A stretch of 64,000 nt of DNA from Hymenobacter lapidiphilus. Lineage in GTDB: Bacteria; Bacteroidota; Bacteroidia; Cytophagales; Hymenobacteraceae. Every line of letters starts with the position of its first letter. The stretch's first letter is position 1. The notes under the pieces were generated by a model. It ran no database searches. It was not told the DNA's origin and saw nothing but the letters and a program-made list of their open reading frames with translations. This document shows, piece by piece, positions 18,067 to 25,577 of this stretch. The position numbers and the translations under genes were made by a program. The stretch covers positions 80,772-144,771 of the forward strand of contig NZ_QVLT01000009.1 in the NCBI RefSeq assembly GCF_003417065.2, given 5' to 3'.

Positions 18067-18765
18067 ATGACTTATCTGCCCGTTGTGATTTCGGTTCGAG
18101 TTTCTTTTTTGCTAACGGTGCTGCTGCTGGCCCTGGGCCTGCTGTTGGCGCCCGGCGCGGTGCAAGCCCAGGGCCAGCGGCCGGTAGTGCAGTTCACTGG
18201 CATTGTGGCCTCCGGCGACTCGCTGCTGGGTGTGCCCGGCGCGGCCATCTTCGTGCCCAAAGCGGGCCGCGGCACCACCAGCAACGAGTACGGCTACTTC
18301 TCGCTGCCCGTACTGGCCGGCGACAGCATCGTGATTCGTAGCCTGGGCTACCGCAACCAATACGTCATCGTGCCCGAAACCTACCCGCGCCTGAGCTACT
18401 CGGTGATTGTGCAGCTGCAGGAAGATGCCACAATTCTGCCCGAGGTCCGCATTTTCCCCTACGCCACCGAACGGGCCTTCAAGGAAGCTTTTCTGGCAAT
18501 GAAGACGCCCTCGGAAAACGACCGCTCGGCTGCCGAAAAGCTTAATGAGCAAACCATGCGCCGCATGTTCAACACGCTGCCCGTTACCAGTATGGGCAAT
18601 TACCGCCAAACCATGCAGGCCCAGCAGCAGGACCAGCAGCGCCGCATGGGCTTCGGTGCCACGCCGGCTACCAACAACCCGCTGCTCAACCCTTTCAGCT
18701 GGCTGCAGCTCATCAAACAGGTGAAAGCCGGCGAGTTCAAGAAGAAGGAAGGCGTGGATTATTAA
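18067..18765 (+). CDS. Exported protein with carboxypeptidase-like regulatory domain
   Basis: Secreted or envelope protein of 232 aa. A signal peptide covers residues 1 to about 35 (SFLLTVLLLALGLLLAPG, then VQAQG). It is followed by a CarboxypepD_reg-like beta-sandwich, as found at the N-terminus of TonB-dependent receptors (GVPGAAIFVPKAGRGTTSNE, YGYFSLPV, IRSLGY). The C-terminal 100 residues are Gln-rich and helical, without a barrel. Such stand-alone forms are common in Bacteroidota, function unknown. Confidence 0.82.
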   Translation: MTYLPVVISVRVSFLLTVLLLALGLLLAPGAVQAQGQRPVVQFTGIVASGDSLLGVPGAAIFVPKAGRGTTSNEYGYFSLPVLAGDSIVIRSLGYRNQYVIVPETYPRLSYSVIVQLQEDATILPEVRIFPYATERAFKEAFLAMKTPSENDRSAAEKLNEQTMRRMFNTLPVTSMGNYRQTMQAQQQDQQRRMGFGATPATNNPLLNPFSWLQLIKQVKAGEFKKKEGVDY

Positions 18766-18789
18766 GGTGGGATGGTGGGAAAAAGACGG

Positions 18790-18921
18790 GTCATGCGGAG
18801 CATGTGGCGAATTGAGCCAGTGTGCGCAGCCGGAGTCGCAGCATCTCTACCGCCATAGTAATCCTGTCGTCGGTACTACTACTACTGCGGTAGAGATGCT
18901 GCGACTCCGCTCAGCATGACA
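18790..18921. repeat. Palindromic repeat, family A variant
   Basis: GTCATGCGGAGC on the left and GCTCAGCATGAC on the right form the outer arms. Inside, AGTCGCAGCATCTCTACCGC pairs with GCGGTAGAGATGCTGCGACT, a 20-bp perfect stem. The core is about 40 nt. It separates two plus-strand genes. Confidence 0.85.
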
Positions 18922-19002
18922 CGGCCTCATCACCTCCCAACTATAACCCTGCGGGGCATTTCCGGGTAAAGGAAGTGTTTGACCTCACGCATTTTCCTGT
19001 TT

Positions 19003-20385
19003 ATGGATACCAACCTGCCGCAAACCACCCAGCCCCGCATCGTTATTATTGGGTGCGGCTTTGCCGGGCTTCGGTTGGCCAAAGATCTGGCAGATCTGCC
19101 GGTGCAGGTGGTTGTCATCGACCGTAATAACTATCATAACTTCCAGCCCCTGCTCTATCAGGTGGCTACCGGCGCCCTCGAAGCCGACAGCATCGCCTAC
19201 CCGATTCGGAAGATTTTTGCCGGCCAGCCCAACTTTTTCTTCCGCATGGCCGATGTAGAGCGGGTAGATCCGGCGCGCAATGTGGTGGAAACCAATATCG
19301 GAGAAATCAGCTTCGACCATCTGGTGTTGGCTACCGGCTCGCTTACCAACTTCTTCGGGCTCGACAGCATCGAGCAGAATGCTATGCAGATCAAGAGTGT
19401 GCCCAACGCCCTGAACCTGCGTAGCTACCTGTTCCAGAACTTCGAGCAGGCCATCCTGACCGAAGATCCGGCCCAGCGCCAGGCCTTGATGAACGTGGTA
19501 GTAGTGGGCGGTGGCCCCACAGGCGTCGAAATATGCGGCTCGCTGGCCGAGATGCGCAAAGACGTGCTGCCCAAAGACTACCCCGAGCTCGACCTCAAGC
19601 AGATGGAAATCTACCTCATTGAGGCGGGCGCCGAAGTGCTGGGACCGATGAGCAAGGAGTCGCAGGTGCAGGCCAAGCACTACCTCGAAGATATGGGGAT
19701 TCACTTGCGCCTCAACACCCACGCCCAGCGCTACGAAAACGGCCGGGTTTATTACTCCGACACCGAATTCATTCGTACCCAGAACCTGATCTGGGCGGCC
19801 GGCGTGAACGGGGCGGCCCTCGACGGCCTCCCCGAAAACGTAGTGGCCCGCAACAAGCGCGTGGGCGTGGATACCCAGAACCGGGTGTTGGGCCTGCGCA
19901 ACGTGTACGCCATCGGCGACGTGGCCAACATGGAAACCACCGAAATGCCCCGCGGCTACCCCATGCTGGCGCCGGTGGCCATTCAGCAGGCCGAGCAGCT
20001 GGCCACCAACCTCGGGCGGCTGCTCCAGGGCGAAACTCTGCAACCATTCAAGTACACCAATAAGGGCAGCATGGCCATTGTGGGCCGTAACCGGGCCGTA
20101 GTCGATTTGCCTGGCGACCTGCATTTCAGCGGCTTCATGGGCTGGCTAACCTGGCTGTTTGTGCATTTGATGACGCTGGTGGGCTTCCGCAACAAGGCCG
20201 TCACGCTCATCAGCTGGGCCATCAGCTACTTCAGCTCCGACAAGGCCCTGCGCCTCATCATCCGCCCCTTCAAACGCCACGATTTCGATGAAGTGACAGG
20301 CGTGAGAGCGGCCGAACACAAGGCTGCCACCGCTACTTACATTCCGCCCGTCCCGTCGCCCGAGGCCCCGGTGGTGGGCGGCTAA
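19003..20385 (+). CDS. Type II NADH dehydrogenase-like NAD(P)/FAD oxidoreductase
   Basis: Single-subunit, non-proton-pumping NADH:quinone oxidoreductase homologue of about 460 aa. FAD-binding motif IIGCGFAGLRLAKDL near residue 14, NAD-binding VVVGGGPTGVEICGSLAEM near 165, and a second FAD segment NVYAIGDVAN near 300. The C-terminal membrane-anchoring region is GWLTWLFVHLMTLVGFRN. The ATG at 19003 (MDTNLPQ) is preferred to one eight codons upstream. With nuo in the same window, the cell has both coupled and uncoupled NADH oxidation. Confidence 0.92.
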   Translation: MDTNLPQTTQPRIVIIGCGFAGLRLAKDLADLPVQVVVIDRNNYHNFQPLLYQVATGALEADSIAYPIRKIFAGQPNFFFRMADVERVDPARNVVETNIGEISFDHLVLATGSLTNFFGLDSIEQNAMQIKSVPNALNLRSYLFQNFEQAILTEDPAQRQALMNVVVVGGGPTGVEICGSLAEMRKDVLPKDYPELDLKQMEIYLIEAGAEVLGPMSKESQVQAKHYLEDMGIHLRLNTHAQRYENGRVYYSDTEFIRTQNLIWAAGVNGAALDGLPENVVARNKRVGVDTQNRVLGLRNVYAIGDVANMETTEMPRGYPMLAPVAIQQAEQLATNLGRLLQGETLQPFKYTNKGSMAIVGRNRAVVDLPGDLHFSGFMGWLTWLFVHLMTLVGFRNKAVTLISWAISYFSSDKALRLIIRPFKRHDFDEVTGVRAAEHKAATATYIPPVPSPEAPVVGG

Positions 20386-20396
20386 TAGCTACTAGT

Positions 20397-20451
20397 TGCC
20401 TCCATAACAAAGGCCTCTATCCAGTTGGATAGAGCTTTGTTATGGAGGCAA
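20397..20451. terminator. Long bidirectional hairpin terminator
   Basis: TTGCCTCCATAACAAAG on the left pairs with CTTTGTTATGGAGGCAA on the right, extended by TCTATCC/GGATAGA around an AGTT loop. The stem is about 24 bp. It sits between the convergent NDH-2 and eda genes. Confidence 0.85.
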
Positions 20452-20457
20452 ATTCGA

Positions 20458-21107
20458 CTATTGCGCCGGCCGTAGCGCCGCCAGCAGCTCCTGTAGTTGC
20501 GCCGTAAGCTTGGCGGGTTCGGTGGTGTCGAGCAGGCGGGCATCGAGGCCCACGCAGGTAGCCCCGGCCGTCTGCCACTCGGCCATGGTTTCCACCGTTG
20601 GCTGGATGCCGCCGGTGGCCATAAGGGGGACGTGGGGTAACGGACCGCGCAGAATGGCCAGGTAGGCGGGCGTGAGGTAGGCCGAAGGGTAGAGCTTGAC
20701 CAGCGTGGCGCCCAGTTGGTGGGCCGCGTACACCTCGTTCAGGGTTTGGGCGCCGGGCAGCCAGGCCAGGTCGTGGCTGCGGCAGATGGCGGCCACTTCG
20801 GGGCTGGTGATGGGCTGGATGATGAAGTCGGCGCGGCCTCAATGAAGCGGCCGGCATGTTCGGGGGTGTAGATGGTGCCGGCCCCCAGCAGTAGATCGGG
20901 GTATTCGGCCTCGACGAAGCGCTGGAGCCGGGCAAAAATGGCGGGCGCGTCCTCTCCACGGTTGGTAAACTCGAACAGCCGAACCCCGGCCGCGTAGCCG
21001 GCCGCCAGCACCGTGCGGGCATACTCCTCGGAAGCGTGGTAGAAAACCGGAATCAGTGGGTGCTGCCGGGCCTGGGCCAACATGTGGGCCGAAGAAAACG
21101 AAGCCAT
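20458..21107 (-). pseudogene. eda: KDPG/KHG aldolase, frameshifted
   Basis: Homologue of 2-keto-3-deoxy-6-phosphogluconate aldolase, which cleaves KDPG to pyruvate and glyceraldehyde 3-phosphate. The N-terminal part (MASFSSAHMLAQ to HAGRFIEA) and the C-terminal part (SPEVAAICRSHDLAWLPG to the end) are in different frames. The Schiff-base lysine is in TLVKLYPSAYL and the phosphate site in LMATGGI, both intact. One extra G or C near 20830-20836 would rejoin the frames as IEAGADFIIQPITSPEV. It may be a real pseudogene or a sequence error. No edd or sugar-acid genes are adjacent. Confidence 0.85.
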
Positions 21108-21206
21108 AAGCGGTGAGATAGTGATCAGGTGAGATGGGAGGTTTACGTTCCGGCGGCGCGAACGGCGCAATCAAGCCCCCAAAACATCAAACTTGCCACT
21201 TCACTG

Positions 21207-21581
21207 CTAGAGCGCATACTCGCTCAGGGTGCGGCTCACGTCGTAGATAATCTGGTCGCCGCGGAAGCTCTTGGTGATGGGCTCGGCCATGCCACGCACC
21301 CAGATTTTCAGGTCCGCATCGAGTTCGAAATGGCCGGTAGTTTCAGTGCTGTACCGCTCGATGCTGCGGTAGGGCACGCTTAGGTATTCGCGTTTCTTGC
21401 CCGTTACGCCCTGCTTGTCAATCAGCACCAAGCGTTTGGTGGTGAACACCAGCAGGTCGCGGATAACAATGTAGGATTTGCATACCTGCTCGCCTGGGGC
21501 CAGCAGTTGGCTCAGCTCCAGCTGAATGGCATGCGTGTCGGTTTCGGAAGCATTGCCCAGCAGGCCGTCGAGAAGTCCCAT
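21207..21581 (-). CDS. PH domain-containing protein
   Basis: A 124-residue bacterial pleckstrin-homology-like protein. The bPH pattern is visible: EQVCKSYIVIRDLLVFTTKR, LVLIDKQGVTGKKREYLSVP, YRSIERYSTETTGHFELDAD. No membrane segment. Family members are of unknown function, possibly membrane-stress related. It lies upstream of the frameshifted eda on the same strand, with about 100 bp between. Confidence 0.85.
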   Translation of the reverse strand: MGLLDGLLGNASETDTHAIQLELSQLLAPGEQVCKSYIVIRDLLVFTTKRLVLIDKQGVTGKKREYLSVPYRSIERYSTETTGHFELDADLKIWVRGMAEPITKSFRGDQIIYDVSRTLSEYAL

Positions 21582-21605
21582 GAGTAGTGGTTGAGGAAAA
21601 GAATG

Positions 21606-21961
21606 TTAATACGTGCTGCTGCGTAGCTGATTGTTAGGCATAACTACGAGAAACGTGTTGCGCAATGTTAGGTCCGGGGTTTGCAGCAGATGGAGAATAA
21701 ACCGGCCCGGGTCTTCGGGGTGGTAGGTCTCCCATCGGAAGTAGATGACACCGCCGGCGGACGATGGTTGAAACGGTAGATTAACTCGCCATAGTCCCGG
21801 TCGAAAGTGAGGATGGTCCGATTCAATTGACCAGCCAAGGCCATTACCTCCGTATCTGCTACGCTGGCCGCTGACTCCTGAATGGAATACACATCCAGTC
21901 CGGCAGCTCGCAAAAACCGAACACTCGGGTAGGGAAAGTTATCATCGGCCAAAAACCCCAT
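21606..21961 (-). pseudogene. DUF5615 family PIN-like toxin component, frameshifted
   Basis: Homologue of DUF5615 PIN-like proteins (putative RNase toxins). The first 70 residues are clear: MGFLADDNFPYPSVRFLRAA with the acidic pair, then ILTFDRDYGELIYR. After that the frame is lost. In the next frame the expected continuation GVIYFRWETYHPEDPGRF then FILHLLQTPDL is present, ending at a TAA at 21606. One missing G near 21750-21757 explains it. It overlaps the DUF433 gene by one base (TGATG). Confidence 0.82.
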
Positions 21962-22197
21962 CAGGCAGATTGAGGGACGGCCAGATAGCGGGCATGCTCC
22001 TGCACCTCGTAGACATAGGCGAATACGGCCTGTAAATCCTGGCTGGTAATATTGGGGTAGCTTTCCAAGATAGTTGCCTCCGACCAGCCATCAGCCAGCC
22101 GGCTCAGTAGTAATTCCACGGCAATGCGGGTGCCTTTGATAACGGGTTTGCCCAGCAACACGGCCGGGTCGGAGTGGATTCGTTCGCGCCAGTTCAT
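21961..22197 (-). CDS. DUF433 domain protein, putative antitoxin
   Basis: A 78-residue DUF433 protein: RIHSDPAVLLGKPVIKGTRI is the family signature, followed by VELLLSRLADGWSEATILES and a predicted helix-turn-helix. DUF433 proteins usually sit next to a DUF5615 PIN-like partner and are proposed antitoxins. Here the stop overlaps the start of that partner, so the two are translationally coupled. Confidence 0.9.
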   Translation of the reverse strand: MNWRERIHSDPAVLLGKPVIKGTRIAVELLLSRLADGWSEATILESYPNITSQDLQAVFAYVYEVQEHARYLAVPQSA

Positions 22198-22238
22198 AAT
22201 CGGATGGGGGGCGGGCTGGTGAATAGGGAAGTTACGAA

Positions 22239-22269
22239 AAGAGCCGGACTACTAAGTAGCCCGGCTCTT
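22239..22269. terminator. Intrinsic terminator of the M1 peptidase gene
   Basis: The stem AAGAGCCGGACTAC / GTAGCCCGGCTCTT has one mismatch, a TAA loop, and A/T runs at each end. It lies between the M1 peptidase stop and the DUF433 start, both minus-strand. Confidence 0.8.
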
Positions 22270-22291
22270 CTGCCTTCATCTGGCTAAACGA

Positions 22292-24655
22292 TTAATCCGT
22301 GCCGCCGCCCGTCGATGCCGGGGTGGTCAGCGGCTTCTGCTCCTTCTGCTGCAGTGCCGACTGCTGCATGGGGTTCGGGGCCGCGCGCTGCTGGTACTCG
22401 TACAGCTCGAAGCGCGAAGGCGCGGCCTGCTGGGGCCAGGCGTTGTTGCTCAGGTCGGTGTCGGCGGTCTGCTGGTAGGGGTCGATTACGAAGCTGGCTA
22501 CCGGCTTCTCGGTCACGAATACCTTGCTGACCTCGGCGTTGTTCTTGCGCCAGATTTCGGCCGGAATCTGCTGAATTTCCTTCTGGCCGTCGGCGTAAGT
22601 GAGCTGCATGATGACGGGCATCGTGAGGCCGCCCAGGTTTTTGAGGCTCACCTCGTACACGTTCAGGCCGCTGCCCAGGCGCTGCTGCTGCTCGGGGCTG
22701 AGGGTTTTAAGCAGCTGCTGGTAGCGCTGCTGGTCGGCGGGTGTGGCGGCCAGCGGGTCGTACTGGTTGTAAAAGTCCTTAAGCTCCGGCTTCTCGTCAA
22801 CCAGCGTTTTGGTAATGGCCGTCTGGTTGCGCTGCTGCGAGATGGTGCGGGGCGCTTTGTCCTTCAGCTCACGCTGGCGGGCGTTTTCAACGTCCGGGTT
22901 CTGCGAGTTGATGTTGTACTGCTTCACGCCGGCAATGGCCAGGTCGGTGCGGTCGGTGGTGTAGAACCAACCGCGCCAGAACCAGTCGAGGTCCACGGCC
23001 GAGGCGTCTTCCATCGTGCGGAAGAAGTCGGCGGGCGTGGGGTGCTTGTAGGCCCAGCGGCGCGCGTATTCCTTGAAGGCGTAGTCGAACAGCTCGCGGC
23101 CCATAATCGTCTCGCGCAGGATGTTGAGGCCGATGGCGGGCTTGCCGTAGGCATTGTTGCCGAACTGCAGTACCGACTCCGAGTTGGTCATAATCGGGGT
23201 TTGCAGGCTCTTATCGGTCCGCATGTAGGGTACAATCTGGGCTGCGTCGCCGCGGCGCGAGGGATAGTCCCGCTCCCACTCCTGCTCGGCCAGATACTGC
23301 ACGAACGAGTTCAGGCCCTCATCCATCCAGGTCCACTGCCGCTCATCCGAGTTCACAATCATCGGAAAGAAGTTATGACCCACCTCGTGGATAATCACCG
23401 AAATCATCCCGTATTTCCGGTCGGCCGAGTAGGTGCCGTCCTTCTCGGGGCGGCCGCCATTGAAGCTCAGCATCGGGTACTCCATGCCACCCACCGGCCC
23501 GTGCACCGAAATGGCCACCGGGTACTCGTAGGGGATGGTGTACTTGGAATATACCTTGATGGTGTGGGCTATTACTTCGGTCGAATACTTGCCCCAGAGC
23601 GGGTTGCCCTCCTTGGGGTAGTAGCTCATGCACATGACGTTTTTGCCGCCCTGCTTGATGCCCATGGCATCCCAGATAAACTTGCGCGACGAGGCCCAGG
23701 CGAAGTCGCGAACGTCCTTAGCGGCGTAGGTCCAGGTTTTGGTGCCTTTGGCGCGGGTCTGCTCGGCCTTCTCCGCCTCCTGCGGCGACACAATCAGGAC
23801 CGGGCTTTTGGCCCCCTGGGCCTGCACCAGCCGCTGGCGCTGGGCGCTGGTCAGCACGTCGTTGGGATTCTGCAGCACGCCGGTCGAGCCTACTACATGG
23901 TCAGCGGGAGCCGTGATGCTCACCCGGTAGTCGCCAAAGGGCAGGGCGAACTCGCCGTTGCCCAGAAACTGCTTGTGCTGCCAGCCCTGGTTGTCGGAGT
24001 ACACCGCCATGCGGGGGTAGAACTGCGCAATTTCGTAGAGGTAGTTCTTATCCTCGGGGAAAAACTCGTAGCCGCTGCGCTGATTGATTTTGAGCTGGTC
24101 GTTGATGTTGTAGCGCCAGCTGATGCTGAACGTAACAGCCTGCTTGGGCCGCAGCGGCGTGGGCAAATCCACCCGCATCATGGTGTGGTTGATGACGTAG
24201 GGCAGGGCTTTACCGCCCTTCAACTTCACCTCACCAATCTTGAAACCGCCGTCAAACCCGTCGCGCTGCAGGTAGTCCATCGCCTGGAAGGGCATCCGGG
24301 GCTGGATTTCGCCGACTTGGGTAGACGTAGTGATGGAGTTTTTGTCGAGGATGTTCTGGTCGAGCTGCACCCAGAGGTAGGTGAGCACGTCGGGCGAGAG
24401 GTTGGTGTAGGTGATGTCCTCGTCGCCGGTAATGGACTGCTTCTCGTCGTCGAGCCGCACGCGGATGTTGTAGTCGGCGCGCTGCTGCCAGTAGTCGGTG
24501 CCGGGCGCGCCCGAGGCTGTGCGGTAGGCATTGGGCGTGGGCAGCAGCGTTTCGAGCTGGGCAAATTTATCGGTCCCGGAGTTGGTGTTCTGCGCGGCCG
24601 AGGGCAGGGCCAGCAGCACCGCCAGCCCGGCGGCCAGTAGCGTAGGTTTCAGCAT
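22292..24655 (-). CDS. M1 family metallopeptidase (exported)
   Basis: Secreted zinc aminopeptidase-like protein of 787 aa, with a signal peptide at residues 1-21 ending ...LPSAAQ. The N-terminal beta domain is followed by the catalytic domain: HEVGHNFFP (HExxH) near residue 425, and the third zinc ligand in WMDEGLNSF, 18-20 residues on. The exopeptidase motif is GGMEYPMLSF near 395. The C-terminal 200 residues are Gln-rich. It probably trims peptides in the periplasm or at the surface. Confidence 0.93.
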   Translation of the reverse strand: MLKPTLLAAGLAVLLALPSAAQNTNSGTDKFAQLETLLPTPNAYRTASGAPGTDYWQQRADYNIRVRLDDEKQSITGDEDITYTNLSPDVLTYLWVQLDQNILDKNSITTSTQVGEIQPRMPFQAMDYLQRDGFDGGFKIGEVKLKGGKALPYVINHTMMRVDLPTPLRPKQAVTFSISWRYNINDQLKINQRSGYEFFPEDKNYLYEIAQFYPRMAVYSDNQGWQHKQFLGNGEFALPFGDYRVSITAPADHVVGSTGVLQNPNDVLTSAQRQRLVQAQGAKSPVLIVSPQEAEKAEQTRAKGTKTWTYAAKDVRDFAWASSRKFIWDAMGIKQGGKNVMCMSYYPKEGNPLWGKYSTEVIAHTIKVYSKYTIPYEYPVAISVHGPVGGMEYPMLSFNGGRPEKDGTYSADRKYGMISVIIHEVGHNFFPMIVNSDERQWTWMDEGLNSFVQYLAEQEWERDYPSRRGDAAQIVPYMRTDKSLQTPIMTNSESVLQFGNNAYGKPAIGLNILRETIMGRELFDYAFKEYARRWAYKHPTPADFFRTMEDASAVDLDWFWRGWFYTTDRTDLAIAGVKQYNINSQNPDVENARQRELKDKAPRTISQQRNQTAITKTLVDEKPELKDFYNQYDPLAATPADQQRYQQLLKTLSPEQQQRLGSGLNVYEVSLKNLGGLTMPVIMQLTYADGQKEIQQIPAEIWRKNNAEVSKVFVTEKPVASFVIDPYQQTADTDLSNNAWPQQAAPSRFELYEYQQRAAPNPMQQSALQQKEQKPLTTPASTGGGTD

Positions 24656-24729
24656 AAAAAGCAGGTGGGGGTTTGAGGGAGAAAGTTAGGGAGTTTTTGG
24701 GTTAGATGAATGGTAAAGGGTTTTTACAA

Positions 24730-24833
24730 CGCTGTAGGGGCAGGGCTTGCCCCCGCCCGCCGTTGAACGAAACCTATTTGCACCGTTCAATGGCGCTGTA
24801 GGGGCGGGGGCAAGCCCCGCCCCTACAGCGCCA
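24730..24833. repeat. Palindromic repeat, family B
   Basis: Arms GTAGGGGCAGGGCTTGCCCC and GGGGCAAGCCCCGCCCCTAC. The core contains GTTGAACGA and CACCGTTCAA. The right arm alone, GGCGCTGTAGGGGCGGGGGC onward, is itself palindromic. Between the HupE-like gene and the M1 peptidase. Confidence 0.85.
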
Positions 24834-24842
24834 TTGACTTTT

Positions 24843-25451
24843 TCACCCAATCAACAGCACCAGCGCAATGCCCAGCGCCGCGCCGCTGCTCACCAGCAGC
24901 CAGTCGCGCCGGGCCACGCCCAGCCCCCGGATAAGGCCGTAGCCCAGCGCCAGAATCAGCCCCACAATCAGCAGTTGGCCCAACTCGACGCCCACATTGA
25001 AGCTGAACAGCTCCAGCACCGGCCGGCGCTGCTGACCCAGCAGTTCGCGTAGGTAGCTCGAAAAGCCCAGCCCATGAATCAGGCCGAAGCCCACGGCCAG
25101 CAGGTTGGGCACCGCCAGCAGCAGCGGCCCGTTGGCAGTAGCAGCGGCCGCATCGTCGCGGCGTAGTGCGGCGCGGCCGGCGCGGGCCAGGTTCAGTAGG
25201 CTGGTGAGGATAATGGTGACCGGAATCAGCCGCTCAATCAGCTGGGGCGAGTAGCCTACCACGTCGAGTGTGGCCAGGGCCAGCGTGAGCGAGTGACCCA
25301 CCGTGAAGCTCGTGACCAGCACCACCACCCGCCGCCAGTCGCGCAGCACGTAGGGCGCGCATAGGGCCAGCAGGAAAACCAGGTGGTCGTAGGCCCGCAG
25401 GTTGAAGATGTGGAAGAAGCCGAGCTGGAGGTAGGTAGTAAAAACGGACAT
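24843..25451 (-). CDS. HupE/UreJ family membrane protein
   Basis: Polytopic membrane protein of 202 aa with about six hydrophobic segments. The HupE/UreJ pattern is GLIHGLGFSSYLRELL near residue 125 and FNVGVELGQLLIV near 155; SFTVGHSLTLALATL near 50 carries the conserved His. Family members are linked to nickel or cobalt uptake in some bacteria, but no hydrogenase or urease genes are nearby. The ATG at 25451 (MSVFTTYLQ) is used; the frame extends further but without hydrophobic character. Confidence 0.88.
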   Translation of the reverse strand: MSVFTTYLQLGFFHIFNLRAYDHLVFLLALCAPYVLRDWRRVVVLVTSFTVGHSLTLALATLDVVGYSPQLIERLIPVTIILTSLLNLARAGRAALRRDDAAAATANGPLLLAVPNLLAVGFGLIHGLGFSSYLRELLGQQRRPVLELFSFNVGVELGQLLIVGLILALGYGLIRGLGVARRDWLLVSSGAALGIALVLLIG

Positions 25452-25518
25452 GCGGGCACCGGGAGCAATGAGCGGGCAAATATGCGAAACCCAGCCCGAC
25501 ATAGCTTGGCGCTAAAAA

Positions 25519-25553
25519 AAAGGAGCCTGCCGACAGATGTCGGCAGGCTCCTT
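25519..25553. terminator. Terminator of the T9SS surface protein gene
   Basis: Perfect 16-bp stem AAGGAGCCTGCCGACA / TGTCGGCAGGCTCCTT with a GA loop, preceded on the left by an eight-A run (a U-run for the minus-strand transcript). Just past the stop of the large surface-protein gene. Confidence 0.9.
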
Positions 25554-25577
25554 ACTCTAGCTGGAAAACGGTTCCGG

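Noticed and set aside
23042..24640. Plus-strand open frame of 532 codons over the M1 peptidase gene
   Set aside because: Shadow of a gene with intact HExxH and signal peptide; no domain of its own.
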